Source of the DNA: Ustilago trichophora
Taxonomy: Eukaryota > Basidiomycota > Ustilaginomycetes > Ustilaginales > Ustilaginaceae
Reading direction: 5' to 3'
Assembly (NCBI GenBank): GCA_900323505.1
Contig: OOIN01000004.1
Location: 496,001-560,000 of the forward strand
DNA: 64,000 nucleotides
Shown: one piece after another, positions 11,742-22,067 of the stretch
How the letters are laid out: every line of letters begins with the position of its first letter
Numbering within the stretch: the stretch's first letter is position 1
Program-made: the position numbers and the translations under genes
Notes under the pieces: model-generated
Seen by the model: the letters and a program-made list of their open reading frames with translations, nothing else
Database searches by the model: none
Told to the model about the DNA's origin: nothing

Positions 11742-13853
11742 ATGGCCACCATCAAGACCGTCATCGCTCCGGTTCCGACCGCGAACGACTTTTTGGACAT
11801 CGTCCTCTCCAAGACACAGCGAAAGACCCCTACCGTCGTTCACCCAGGATGGAAGATCACTCGTATCCGCTCCTTCTACATGCGCAAGGTCATGTTCACC
11901 AAGGATGCCTTTGGAGAGAAGCTCGATGCCATCCTCAAGGAATTCCCCATCATGGACAATCTACACCCCTTTGTCTCTTCGCTCCTCAACGTCCTCTACG
12001 ACAAGAACCACTACAAGCTTGCTCTTGGTCAGCTCAACACCGCAAAGCACCTCATCGAGCAGGTCTCCAAGGATTACATCCGTCTCATCAAGTTTGGTGA
12101 CTCTCTCTACCGATGCAAGCAGCTCAAGCGCGCTGCCCTCGGTCGTATGGCCACCATCATGAAGCGTCAGAAGGACCCCCTCGCCTATCTTGAGCAGGTC
12201 CGTCAGCACATGTCCCGTCTCCCTCCCATCGACCCCAGCACCCGAACCCTCTTGATTTGCGGATATCCCAACGTCGGAAAGTCGAGTTTCATCAACAAGG
12301 TTACTAGGTCCGATGTCGACGTCAAGCCTTACGCCTTCACCACCAAGTCGCTCTTTGTTGGTCACATGGACTACAAGTACCTCCGATGGCAGGTCATTGA
12401 CACCCCAGGAATTCTCGACCATCCTCTCGAGGAGATGAACACCATTGAGATGCAGTCCATCACTGCCCTTGCCCACCTTCGAGCTGCCGTCCTCTACTTT
12501 ATGGACCTCTCCGAGCAGTGTGGCTACACCGTTGAGGCTCAGGTCCAGCTCTTCAACAGCATCAAGCCTCTCTTTGCCAACAAGCCCTGCATTCTTGCCA
12601 TCAACAAGGTCGACGCAAAGAGGCTCTCGGACCTCGAGCCCGAGCGCGCTGCTCTGGTTCAGAGCATCATCGACGAGTCGGAAGGCAAGGTCAAGCTCGC
12701 CGAACTCAGCACATACACAGACGAGGGTGTCATGGACACACGTAACCTTGCCTGTGACGTCTTGCTCGCCTCGCGTGTCGAGACCAAGATGAAGGGCAGC
12801 AAGATCAACGCCGTCCTCAACCGTCTCCACGTCGCTCAGCCCAAGTCGAGAGACGACGTTTCGCGTACTGCTTTCATTCCCGAGGCCATTGCCAACGGTT
12901 CCGTCAAGAAATACGACTCCAAGGACCCTGAGCGCCGCAAGACGCTTCGCGACGAGCAGGAGGAGAATGGTGGTGCCGGTGTCTTCAACATTGACATCAA
13001 GCGCGACTACATGCTCGCCAACGACGACTGGAAGTACGACCACATTCCCGAGATCTACGAGGGCAAGAATATTGCCGACTTTGTCGACCCGGATATCCTT
13101 GACAAGCTCGATGCTCTTGAGCGCGAGGAGGAGAAGCTCGAGGCCGAGGGATTCTACGATGACAGTGGTGACGAGGGCTCCATGCTCGATGAAGAGGAGG
13201 AGGCCATTCGCAGTGCCGCTGCCGCCATCCGTGAGCGCCAGCAGAAGGCCAAGCTGGCCGCACAGGACCGAAGCATGATCAAGAACCAGGCTCGCGTACC
13301 ACGCAAATTCCAGGAGCGCACATTGTCCCAGATGGCCGAGAGGATGCGCGAGATTGGTGTCGACCCAAGCAGTGTCACCGCCCGCGCCGAGATGCTCGCC
13401 AAGGCCAAAGGCCTCACTGGAAAGCGCAAGCGAACCGGTGCCGATGGTGAGGAAGACGACGAGGAGATGGACGAGGATGAGGATGATGAGGAGGCCTCCT
13501 GGGAGGATGACGAGGAGATGGACATCGAGGAGGCTGACACCAGTGCTTCAAGAAAGGCTCGCAAGAGCAACGTCGGTAGCCGTCTGCTCTCGTCGACACA
13601 GGCTCCCGTCAACCGCTCTGGTGGCAACATCAGCGCCCGTGCTGGCCCCGCGCGTGTTGCGGCATCCGACCGACAGTTGGCAGGTCTCAAGAACTCGGAG
13701 CAGCTCGAGAAGGCGAGGAAGCTGCGAGAACTCGCACTGCGTGAAGGCAACTGGCACGCAAAGGCGGGTGAGTCGGATCGTGTCATCAAGGAGAAGAAGC
13801 CCAAGTGGCTTTTTGCCGGCAAGCGTGGCAAGGGTACCTCGAGGTCGCGTTAA
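11742..13853 (+). CDS. NOG1: Nucleolar GTP-binding protein 1 (60S ribosome assembly)
   Basis: Intronless, 703 residues, slightly longer than yeast Nog1. The family is an Obg-like GTPase of pre-60S particles, acting in the nucleolus and released in the cytoplasm. An N-terminal helical domain (about 1-160) precedes the G domain: P-loop GYPNVGKSS at 174-182, Thr-rich switch [11 protein letters not shown] (about 199-208), DTPG at 220-223 and NKVD at 288-291. A conserved block around [20 protein letters not shown] follows. The C-terminal third is charged, with an acidic run ([15 protein letters not shown]) and a basic tail ending in [11 protein letters not shown], as in nucleolar proteins. The ATG at 11742 has a good context (AAAATGGCC) and begins the conserved [12 protein letters not shown]. 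Every G motif is intact, so the assignment is firm. Confidence 0.98.
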   Translation: MATIKTVIAPVPTANDFLDIVLSKTQRKTPTVVHPGWKITRIRSFYMRKVMFTKDAFGEKLDAILKEFPIMDNLHPFVSSLLNVLYDKNHYKLALGQLNTAKHLIEQVSKDYIRLIKFGDSLYRCKQLKRAALGRMATIMKRQKDPLAYLEQVRQHMSRLPPIDPSTRTLLICGYPNVGKSSFINKVTRSDVDVKPYAFTTKSLFVGHMDYKYLRWQVIDTPGILDHPLEEMNTIEMQSITALAHLRAAVLYFMDLSEQCGYTVEAQVQLFNSIKPLFANKPCILAINKVDAKRLSDLEPERAALVQSIIDESEGKVKLAELSTYTDEGVMDTRNLACDVLLASRVETKMKGSKINAVLNRLHVAQPKSRDDVSRTAFIPEAIANGSVKKYDSKDPERRKTLRDEQEENGGAGVFNIDIKRDYMLANDDWKYDHIPEIYEGKNIADFVDPDILDKLDALEREEEKLEAEGFYDDSGDEGSMLDEEEEAIRSAAAAIRERQQKAKLAAQDRSMIKNQARVPRKFQERTLSQMAERMREIGVDPSSVTARAEMLAKAKGLTGKRKRTGADGEEDDEEMDEDEDDEEASWEDDEEMDIEEADTSASRKARKSNVGSRLLSSTQAPVNRSGGNISARAGPARVAASDRQLAGLKNSEQLEKARKLRELALREGNWHAKAGESDRVIKEKKPKWLFAGKRGKGTSRSR

Positions 13854-15175
13854 GCATCCCTCTCTGTTGCTCTCCCTTCAACACCTTGCATTTCTTCCCT
13901 TTCATCTCTATCTTCCCGTCTGTTTATACTCTTCACTCTTACATGGTCTTTGCATGTCATCTCAGTTTCTGTCTTTTCCCGTTGTAGTTTCCACATTTAC
14001 GATCCGTCTCAATGCATACTATACGACACGAAGCTTTTTGTTCTGGTCGCATCGAAAGTACAGTACTTTGGTGGGAGATGAGTAAAGGTCGGGCACATGC
14101 TTTCTTTGCTGGATAACTTCTGGTGCATGCATTTGCTTGTCGGATGTCTAGCTCGAGGCTCCTGCAAGAAGTTCTGAGATTGTGAAGAGGGTTACACCAA
14201 CGCAACTAGAAAGCACTCGACCTCTCAAGCTGCCAAGCTAGATGAGATGTTGTGAAGGGACCTTTTCTTGGCTGCCTTTTGAGCCAGTTGAATGCGTTGT
14301 GGCTGAGGCTGTGTTTCCTGCTGCAAGATCAATTTGACGCGAGGTTGAAAAGCCAAAATGCTCACACGCACATGTCAGGCTGTGCTGCGCTCAACTCGGC
14401 TCTCTTCAAAAGACAAAAAAAAAAAACCCCTTCGCAGTAAGTTACAGTACAACAGCGCAACTTTGCCCACGCGGTTACGCCAACGAATTGATGACGCGCA
14501 AAATAGAGTTTTTAGCACCACACAACCGACCATGCCCCAAATATACAGTATATGCCGAAGGTGCCGACATTTTAGGAGTCGCCTTCCGAGCTTCTGCTCG
14601 ACTCTAGATTGTCGACGAAAGCTATTTTCGAGTTCCGACTGGTGCCCAGCACGCTGGTGCTAGTGCTGCAGGAGTGGGTGCATCGCAGTCCTGACAAAGC
14701 CCTACCAGTGTTGATTCAAAAGTGGGGTCCAAGCGGCAGATTGTGCATGCGGCCAACAAGGCGGTGTCAGGCACCACACCATGTTGGCGTCGGCGATTCA
14801 AAGAAGTCAAACGACTGCGTCATACTTTTTGAGTGTGAAGTGGGGTGAACTCTTCCGAGAAAAAGTTCAAAGCCTATGCCGTCGGCTTAAGTTTGAAAGG
14901 GTCCAGCTGCAAGTCACTTCGCCAGCTATGGCCGTGCCGTGACGCTGAGCGAATGAAGTGTGACGCTGACCTTCGGTCTGCCGCAGAAAGTTCATATGTA
15001 AGAGGTGTATGCGGAAACGTCCTTGATCGTTTGAAGATACCATCGCAATCCATTCTTCAAACCGCCATCTCCTCTCGTGGAGACATCATTTCTTGATTCT
15101 AACGACCAACTCTGACGCATATACTCTACTTTGCTTCAGCATCAACACCGTCTCTTCCTTCCCTCACACGACACC
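13854..15175. other. Spacer downstream of NOG1 and upstream of the 15176 gene
   Basis: 1.3 kb without a credible gene. It contains a perfect 15-bp palindrome AAAGTACAGTACTTT at 14055-14069, one of the recurring GTACAGTAC sites, and a short poly-A run near 14416. Confidence 0.5.
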
Positions 15176-17086
15176 ATGTCTCCACAACTTGCCCACCAGC
15201 GGGACGAACATGGTCCGAGTAACAGCGGATCCAGCTCAGTCGAGAGCCTACGAAGAGGCGCACCCAACACACCACCGCAGATCCAACTGAATCCGGTCGC
15301 CGTCTCGGACGCCACAGGCTTTAGCGATTTCTTCCCATGGATCAAGCAGAATGAGGCGCAATTGGGCACTTGCCAAGCTATCGACGATCTTCCAAAGAGC
15401 GACAATACTGTTCCCGCCCAAACAGAAGGGGGTAGCATAGGCCACAAGCACGCCGATTCGATTGCCGCTTTCCAACAACGAGACGCGGCACACCTCCCAA
15501 GACAATCTCTGCAGCCTGCTGTCTCGGAAGCTGATCACTCCGCTTCAGCCCTGGGCGTCTTCGAGGACTCACACCAGATGCATATGACTGCGCTCGGACA
15601 GATCCCGCTACCTGTCGAGGTTGTCAGAATCCCACCACCCAGCCATGGTCAAGCAGATCTCATAATGCGCGAAAAATCAACTTCGAGCGCTGATTTCTAC
15701 ACAGCCGCAGAGCACGCTCCAAGACGGAGCTGGGCAGAGCCAGAGGCTGATATGCTTTCATCGGAAGAGCTTCAACGACTGAACAGCTCCAATTCGCATC
15801 AGTACGACAACGGTTCGGCACCTTCCCGAAGCAGTCATTCTCCCATGCCTGCTCACAGCTATACCTTACCAATCCCATCATTTTCGCCGTCTCCAACAGC
15901 TCCCTATGCTTCACCGCTTGCCCAGCAGTCCGATGGTCGGGATCTGCCAGCACCAGAATCCAGTAGCTCACATATTCGAGCAACAGATGCACAGTGGCGT
16001 GCAGACAGCGAAGTCTTCGACATCTTTGAGGATGACAAGCTACCCGGCTACCAGGTGTGGAGGCGTGGGGCGTCAGCGATGGTGGTACGAATCCCACGTC
16101 AGATGGTCGGCTGGAAGGCTGTATTGATGGACGCAGGCGGATTTTGCGATGCAACGTTTAGCTCTGCTGAAGTCTCAAAGAAAGCCCGACGCGTAAGCAA
16201 GGTGACTGGCAAACAAGGCTGGGAGGTGAGACAAGAGGCGCTCAAGAACAGCTACGACTTTAGACGTGGTTCAGGCATCTGGGCGACAATGCACGCTGGG
16301 CATCGACTCTTCAAGCACGACTGGCACATCATCGTCAAGGACGGGTCCAGATACGCGTGGAGGATGGACAAGCATGCTCTGGCGTTGTACAAGGAGGACG
16401 GCGATGTCAAAGTGGCAGAGTTCCGGAAAGCTGTCCCATCGTCTTGTCTGCAAGTGCAATTCGGCGACAGGGAGGGGTGTTCACCGGACATGGAAAAGCG
16501 CATCGGCTCTTTCAGGCTTGAAGAAGAGCTTTCATCCATCTCAGCAAGCTCTGAGCAGACCGGAGCCATCTTTGACACTAGCCTTGCACTTGCGAGCCTA
16601 ATGGCAGTGTTCAAGGCAAGAGGAGGTCATCAGAATGTGTCGGCAGCCTTTGAGCCGTCTTCAGATCCGCTGCGTAACGTGCTCGAGCGACAAAGGCAAG
16701 AGCTGCCAGACCGGGAAGAGGTGATGCTGGCATTGCCTCGTCCTGGCTTTGCTCGAGACGCCGAGTCGATTCTTTCAGATACCACCGACGAAGACGCGGA
16801 TGAACGTGCGAGCGAGGCCATGCCACCACGCCGTATCCCGTTGTCATCACGATCGCCCGATGTGAGGCCTCCAAGTACGCAGATGCACAGCAACCACACG
16901 AAATCCGCCAGCCCACCTCGTCGCACAAAGGGCGGGCGCAAGAGATTTTCGTCTTTGTTTGGCTCAGGCAATGCTCCTGCTGGAAGTAAGCAGGAAGAGG
17001 AGCCAAGGTCAAATGACCGACCTATCACAGACTCACAGCGTATAGCCCGCCAGTACCGCACTCAGAGCATGTTCTTGGGCCGTTGA
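15176..17086 (+). CDS. Protein of unknown function with one folded central domain
   Basis: 636 residues, intronless. The start is the ATG at 15176 in context CACCATG; the open frame extends upstream only through a non-ATG codon. Residues 1-260 are Ser/Pro/His/Gln-rich and probably disordered. Residues about 270-430 look folded: SEVFDIFEDDKLPGYQVWRR, then alternating hydrophobic strands with many Trp and Tyr, including GIWATMHAGHRLFKHDWHII and RYAWRMDKHALALY. This strand-rich pattern resembles the tubby-like/DUF6593 barrels common in basidiomycetes, but that is only an impression. The C terminus is basic and disordered (PPRRTKGGRKRFSSLFGSG). No signal peptide or membrane segment is seen. Confidence 0.85.
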   Translation: MSPQLAHQRDEHGPSNSGSSSVESLRRGAPNTPPQIQLNPVAVSDATGFSDFFPWIKQNEAQLGTCQAIDDLPKSDNTVPAQTEGGSIGHKHADSIAAFQQRDAAHLPRQSLQPAVSEADHSASALGVFEDSHQMHMTALGQIPLPVEVVRIPPPSHGQADLIMREKSTSSADFYTAAEHAPRRSWAEPEADMLSSEELQRLNSSNSHQYDNGSAPSRSSHSPMPAHSYTLPIPSFSPSPTAPYASPLAQQSDGRDLPAPESSSSHIRATDAQWRADSEVFDIFEDDKLPGYQVWRRGASAMVVRIPRQMVGWKAVLMDAGGFCDATFSSAEVSKKARRVSKVTGKQGWEVRQEALKNSYDFRRGSGIWATMHAGHRLFKHDWHIIVKDGSRYAWRMDKHALALYKEDGDVKVAEFRKAVPSSCLQVQFGDREGCSPDMEKRIGSFRLEEELSSISASSEQTGAIFDTSLALASLMAVFKARGGHQNVSAAFEPSSDPLRNVLERQRQELPDREEVMLALPRPGFARDAESILSDTTDEDADERASEAMPPRRIPLSSRSPDVRPPSTQMHSNHTKSASPPRRTKGGRKRFSSLFGSGNAPAGSKQEEEPRSNDRPITDSQRIARQYRTQSMFLGR

Positions 17087-18230
17087 GTGGGCCACTCAAG
17101 TAGACTCTGCAGCCTCCCTTTCGCATCGTGATGAAATTGATATCCAATGGCTGTCGCACAACGTCGATACTGTATGTTTGAAGCCCATCCTGGTTATGTA
17201 ACCGGCAAAGTCCGGCTCCATGTTCCCCGCACAAGGCCAAGATTGGAGATACAGCCAATAGCTAGAAGATTCAAAAAGTCGAGCAGCTGTACAGTACAGA
17301 GATCCTTTCAGACAGGCGTGAGCCAAAGAGAGCGACACTGGCAAAGGTCGTGTCTGGCAACTTGACCGGAACATGCAAAACGCAAATGCACCCGCGCACA
17401 AGTTGACTGACTTCTTGGGAGCAGCTACGATTCGGATCTTGGCCACTTTGTTCTTGATCAAATTCTCTTATCTCGTTGTTTTGTCCTTGTCACGCGGTGA
17501 ACAGAGCAACGACATCTGTTCGGCAAATAGCAAATGGCAAACGGGAAGCTTCGGTTCTCTTCCTGGTGCACTGTACATTTGCGTGATAAGCAAACCCATC
17601 GATGAGGTGAGAAATAGGACAGCATCAAGGGGAAGAGCTCCGGTGGAATCTCGGTGCAGAAGAGGAATCAGTCGGCTGTGTTTTTGGAAACAATGGCGAG
17701 ATGAATTGGAAGGCAAAAGAGCACAGTCGTGTTGAGCTTTGTGTGTGGCTTTGTTGGCCAGCCAGGAAATTTGCGTGGATTTCTTCTTTTTCGCCTTTCT
17801 GACTCGAAGCTGCGCGTTGCTTTTTGAAGGGAAGGAAATTTGCAATTTGCACTTTGCACAGAGTTGGGCCGCGCTTGAGCGCGGGCTTCGAGTTTAGGGT
17901 CTGATGACCTTGCCTGTGGGCGCCCATCGACCCACTCGCTCGCTCCGCCATTCACCTAGCTAAAGCCATGATCCTCTTTCTCTCTTCTCATTCGCCCCCG
18001 ACGCTCAAAAAATCCTGTTTAAATTCCCACCACCAATTGCCATCCCCACTTGATCACCTCTTCCCTTTCTCCAACCATCTATCTCCCTTTCCGTTTCCTT
18101 GTTTCCGGTCTCTCGTTCTCGTTCCCGTCCCCTGTCGTGATCCTTTTCCAAAACATCAGCTGCTATCTCTCAGCTCATCCTCCCCCGCTTTCTCCCTCAA
18201 TCACCCTCCAACCACACAAACGCATCCAAA
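17087..18230. promoter_or_regulatory. Promoter region of PUT2
   Basis: 1.1 kb without a gene. A GTACAGTAC-type site (CTGTACAGTACAG) lies at 17287-17299. From about 17965 to the ATG the plus strand is a strong CT-rich tract (CTCTTTCTCTCTTCTC and similar), typical of promoters and 5' UTRs of well-expressed smut genes. No TATA box is obvious. Confidence 0.5.
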
Positions 18231-19889
18231 ATGGCTTCCGTACCCCAGGCCCCTCAGTTTGGCCTGTTCTCGCTGCCTCCCATCAAGAATGAGCCCATGC
18301 GCAACTATGAGCCCAAGAGCGAGGACCGCATCAAGCTTCAGCAGGCCGTCGACGAGATGATCGCCGCTGGTCCTTTCGAGGTCCCCGTAGTCATCAACGG
18401 CGAGAAGATCAAGACTGGCAAGGTCAACAAGCAGCCTAACCCTTCTAACCACTCGCAGATTCTCTGCAACTATCACGAGGCTGACGAGGCACTCGTTCAA
18501 AACGCCATCGAGGGCTCCCTCAAGGCCAAGACCGCTTGGGAGAACATGCCCTGGAACGATCGTGCTGCCATCTTCCTCAAGGCAGCTGACCTCATCGCTT
18601 CCAAGTACCGATACAAGGTCCTCGCCGCTACCATGCTCGGCCAGGGCAAGAACGTCTGGCAGGCCGAGATCGACGCCGCCGCCGAGATCTGCGACTTTTA
18701 CCGCTTCAGCGCAAAGTACATCCAGGAGCTCTACTCGTCGCAGCCCCCCGAGTGCTCGCCCAACACCTGGAACCGTACCGAGTACCGTCCTCTCGAGGGT
18801 TTCGTGCTCGCTGTCTCACCCTTCAACTTCCTTGCCATCGCTGCTGGTAACCTCATCTGCGCCCCTGCCATGACCGGAAACGTCGTTGTCTGGAAGCCAT
18901 CGCCCATGTCGATTTACTCCAACTACGTCGCCTACGAGATCCTCCGCGAGGCTGGTCTCCCTGACGGTGTCATCCAGTTTGTCCCCGGTCCCGCCGAGGA
19001 GATTGTTGGCGCTGCCATCAACCACCGCGAATTTGCTGGTCTCCACTTTACCGGCTCCACCCACGTCTTCCGTCAGCTCTGGAAGCAGATCGGAAACAAC
19101 CTCGACAAGTACCGCGGCTACCCTCGCATTGTCGGTGAGACTGGTGGTAAGAACTTCCACATGGTTCATAAGTCGGCCAACGTCGACGCTGCCGTCACTC
19201 AGTCGATCCGTGCCGCGTTCGAGTACCAGGGTCAGAAGTGCTCTGCACTCTCGCGACTCTATGTCCCCAAGTCGATGTGGGAGGGCGAGTTCAAGCAAAA
19301 GCTGCTCAACCAGATCGCCCAGATCTCGGTTGGCCCCGTCCAGGAGTTCAAGCACTTTATGGGCCCCGTCATCGCCAAGCACTCTTTCGAGAAGATCATG
19401 GGCCTTATCGAGGCTGCCAAGAAGGAGGGCGGTGAGGTTCTCTGCGGTGGTCAGGGTGACGATTCCAAGGGTTGGTACGTCCAGCCCACCGTCATCGAGA
19501 CCAAGGACCCCAAGTCGGTCACCATGGTCAACGAAATCTTTGGTCCCGTCATCACCGTCTACGCTTACCCCGATGAGGAGTTCGAGCAGACCTGCGAGCT
19601 GATCGACAACACCACCGAGTACGCTCTTACTGGTTCCATCTTCTCGGCTGACCGATATGCTCTTATCAAGGCCAGCAACTTGCTCCGCAATGCTTCGGGC
19701 ATGATGTACTACAACGACAAGTGCACCGGTGCCGTCGTCGGTCAGCAGCCCTTCGGTGGTGCTCGTGCTTCGGGTACCAACGACAAGGCTGGTTCCATCT
19801 CCATCTTCTACCGATTCGTTTCGGCCCGCACCATCAAGGAGACCACCATCGACCCTGCCACCCACATCTACCCCTCCAACCTCGAGTAA
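18231..19889 (+). CDS. PUT2: Delta-1-pyrroline-5-carboxylate dehydrogenase
   Basis: Oxidises pyrroline-5-carboxylate (glutamate semialdehyde) to glutamate with NAD+, the second step of proline use in mitochondria (ALDH4 family). 552 residues, intronless. The aldehyde dehydrogenase fold is complete: coenzyme site SPFNF (196-200) and WKPSP, general base Glu303 in GETGGKN, catalytic Cys337 in YQGQKCSALSR, and the C-terminal QQPFGGARASGTNDKAG loop. The start ATCCAAAATGGC at 18231 gives a short N-terminal leader (MASVPQAPQFGLFSLPP) that is only weakly presequence-like, so mitochondrial location rests on the family. Codon use is strongly biased to C-ending codons, as in a highly expressed gene. Three similar hairpins follow 270-470 bases after the stop. 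Confidence 0.98.
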   Translation: MASVPQAPQFGLFSLPPIKNEPMRNYEPKSEDRIKLQQAVDEMIAAGPFEVPVVINGEKIKTGKVNKQPNPSNHSQILCNYHEADEALVQNAIEGSLKAKTAWENMPWNDRAAIFLKAADLIASKYRYKVLAATMLGQGKNVWQAEIDAAAEICDFYRFSAKYIQELYSSQPPECSPNTWNRTEYRPLEGFVLAVSPFNFLAIAAGNLICAPAMTGNVVVWKPSPMSIYSNYVAYEILREAGLPDGVIQFVPGPAEEIVGAAINHREFAGLHFTGSTHVFRQLWKQIGNNLDKYRGYPRIVGETGGKNFHMVHKSANVDAAVTQSIRAAFEYQGQKCSALSRLYVPKSMWEGEFKQKLLNQIAQISVGPVQEFKHFMGPVIAKHSFEKIMGLIEAAKKEGGEVLCGGQGDDSKGWYVQPTVIETKDPKSVTMVNEIFGPVITVYAYPDEEFEQTCELIDNTTEYALTGSIFSADRYALIKASNLLRNASGMMYYNDKCTGAVVGQQPFGGARASGTNDKAGSISIFYRFVSARTIKETTIDPATHIYPSNLE

Positions 19890-20165
19890 ATTTGCTCGAT
19901 GGGCTAGCTGAGGCTTTGGTAACGGAGAGTGGGTTGGTGCTCCATTCTTCTCCTTGCTCAACATCTGGTATCAAGTCCGGATTTATATACCCACGTCGAG
20001 ACTCTCCAAGAGTCGTACGTCTCCACTCTCCCTTTTGCCTCTGCCTCGCAACTGGCACCACCGACCGTACGTGAAAATACAGGTCCGGTTCGGCTTTCCC
20101 GTTTTCTTGCATTTGCATCCGATTCCGTCGCATTGTCTCTGTTCCTCTGTACTAATGCCTTTTTC

Positions 20166-20352
20166 AGCGCGTAGGGCCGCTCTTAACACAGCCCTGATAT
20201 CCTCTTTTTTGCATCTCAACTTTTGTATTGGCGCGGAGGGCCGCCCTTAACACAGCCCTCAAACTCGTCGCATCATGGTTCTAACGACTCGGTCACCTTT
20301 TTATATACCTGGATTTGATGTAGCGCGGCGAGGCGCCGTTAACACTCCTCGC
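20166..20352 (+). other. Three related hairpins downstream of PUT2
   Basis: Three copies share one plan: GCGCG, a 6-bp stem, a 13-nt loop with consensus CGCYSTTAACACW, and the closing stem. Copy 1 pairs TAGGGC (20172-20177) with GCCCTG (20191-20196), including one G-U pair. Copy 2 pairs GAGGGC (20236-20241) with GCCCTC (20255-20260). Copy 3 pairs GCGAGG (20328-20333) with CCTCGC (20347-20352). The stem sequences differ while pairing is kept and the loop is nearly constant, which is the mark of a selected structure, more likely RNA than DNA. They would lie in the 3' UTR of PUT2 or in a separate non-coding transcript. The strand is inferred from the PUT2 orientation. No known RNA family was recognised. 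Confidence 0.7.
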
Positions 20353-20736
20353 AATCTCTCAACTTGTACTTTTTAAACATTCATCACCGTCTCTCTTTCG
20401 ACATTACTTTTTGTCAAATCTATGGTTCAAAACCTAATTACTTGCTGGGAGTGACGCTGTGATTGTGGTTGTGGTGATCAGTGTCGAGGAGTCGAAGTGG
20501 TGTTGGAGTGTGAAGAAAAAGAGAGAGAGAGAGCCCTCTCTTCAACGGGGGCTTGCGTTTCGCCGCTCCGCTTCAGAAAACGACGCGGTGGCCAGACACG
20601 ACAAAAGCAAACAGGCTCGGACAAAGATTGTAATGGTGTGGGTAGTAGTATTAATAATACAAGAAAGGAGCAACCAAGCGAAAAAAGACAAGTGATTTTA
20701 AGTCGAGATGGTAGGGTATGAGTTAAAAAGGGGGTT

Positions 20737-20879
20737 TCAGGTGCTGGAAGGAGGAGAAACGAGAATCACGCTATCTCCTCTGACGAAGAGCATCTCGCTT
20801 TGACGTTTGACCACCTATCGTCGATGGGCGATTCAGTGGATGTTTGGATGGATTTTTATGATAGAGATGTGAAAATCGG

Positions 20880-20916
<37 letters not shown>

Positions 20917-21474
20917 GGTTGGTCAGTAAGGTGGGAGTTGCAGGGTTGGAAGAAGGTGTTGGTTGTTGAAGGGTTCGATCTTGCTTCTGCAAAGATGACC
21001 TGAAAACCAGTGGGATGATAGTGTAAAGTGACGAATTCTGGGTTGGATAATGGGTTGTGTTGATGTATGACTTACCCTGACAGTTTCCTGTCCACCTTCC
21101 TCGTTGATGTCGACAACGTAGATTGTCTCCTCCACATCGCCGAGGATGAGATTCATGTGTCCATCGTATGCCTGTGCATTGCGTCCAAGCCGCACAGTAG
21201 CACCACCACATCATCATCATCATCATCACCCCGTCGAAAGCCAAAGATGAATATCAGCATCGATTACAACAAAAACAAACATGAGCGTAGGAAAGCGTGG
21301 TTAAAAACTTACGTGCAGAGTACCACGCAGCTCACGATCGCCCCTCAATTTGACATAGACGCGTTCCGAGATGGAGAGTCTGATGAGGTCAAAAGGTTCT
21401 GTAACAGATCCTACTGGTGCTGGACCTGTGGTAGCGGTAGCTGAAGCGGAGGGTGTTCGTTCGACGTCGGCCAT
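20737..21474 (-). CDS. LSM3: U6 snRNA-associated Sm-like protein LSm3
   Basis: Subunit of the Lsm1-7 (mRNA decay) and Lsm2-8 (U6 snRNP) rings. Three exons: 21474-21313, 21171-21076 and 20814-20737; introns of 141 and 261 nt, both GTAAG donors and phase 0. The product is 111 residues. Sm motif 1 is [35 protein letters not shown], here given in pieces: [17 protein letters not shown] and [15 protein letters not shown]; Sm motif 2 is [23 protein letters not shown] with GDVEE is typical of Lsm3 rather than other Lsm proteins. Intron 2 holds a 33-base poly-A (poly-T in the transcript) at 20880-20912. A 20-residue Ser/Thr/Ala leader precedes the fold. Divergent from the uL5m gene with a 593-bp shared promoter region. 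Confidence 0.95.
20880..20912. repeat. Poly-A tract inside LSM3 intron 2
   Basis: 33 uninterrupted A on the plus strand, so a U tract in the LSM3 pre-mRNA, far from the acceptor at 20815. Confidence 0.9.
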
Positions 21475-22067
21475 TGTGAAAGCAAGTATTCTATGGGCTT
21501 GATTTGATTTGTTGTTCTTGTTGTTGTTGTTGTTGCAAGATTTTTAGCTCGATTGCTCAACGCTTGGTAGATCGAATGGTATCGTTTAGACTGCCAAAAA
21601 AGCTTGTGATATGTGTTGTTGAGCGATGGTGAGCTTGGAAGCACGTTGCGTCGAGGAAAGGTAAAGAAGAAGAAGGAGAAGATGTAGAGATGGTGTTGGT
21701 TGGTTGACTGTGAAATGTGGACCGAGCTCTTTGAACGGCCAAACTGCGAGAAGAGGTTGTTTCGTACGTGTGAGATCTGATGGCAAAGAAGTGGAAAATG
21801 AGAAGAAAAGAAAGAGTGGTTGGTGGTCTTGTGGTTGGGAAGTTGCTCGTTGATCAGGGAAATCGGGGGAAAAAGAAAAGAAAAGAAAAAAAAAAAAGGT
21901 TCAACAAGCAGCCTTGCGAGGTGCTTTTCTTCTTTTCTTGACTTTTTGGCTAGGCTTGACGAAAGATTGAGAAGAGTCGCTCTTACAAACACACCATTGT
22001 TACGACCAACATACATCATCGATATCTATCCTTCACTTTTCCCTTCCTCTTCCTTACCTGGGTCGCA
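21475..22067. promoter_or_regulatory. Divergent promoter region LSM3 / uL5m
   Basis: 593 bp between two start codons reading outward. AT-rich for this window, with an A-rich tract near 21870-21898. No specific site recognised. Confidence 0.45.

Noticed and set aside
11961..13043. 360-codon frame antisense to NOG1
   Set aside because: Shadow of a codon-biased conserved gene; the NOG1 frame explains the sequence.
18816..19964. 382-codon frame antisense to PUT2
   Set aside because: Shadow of the strong third-position C bias of PUT2; low-complexity Val/Leu/Gly/Asp content.
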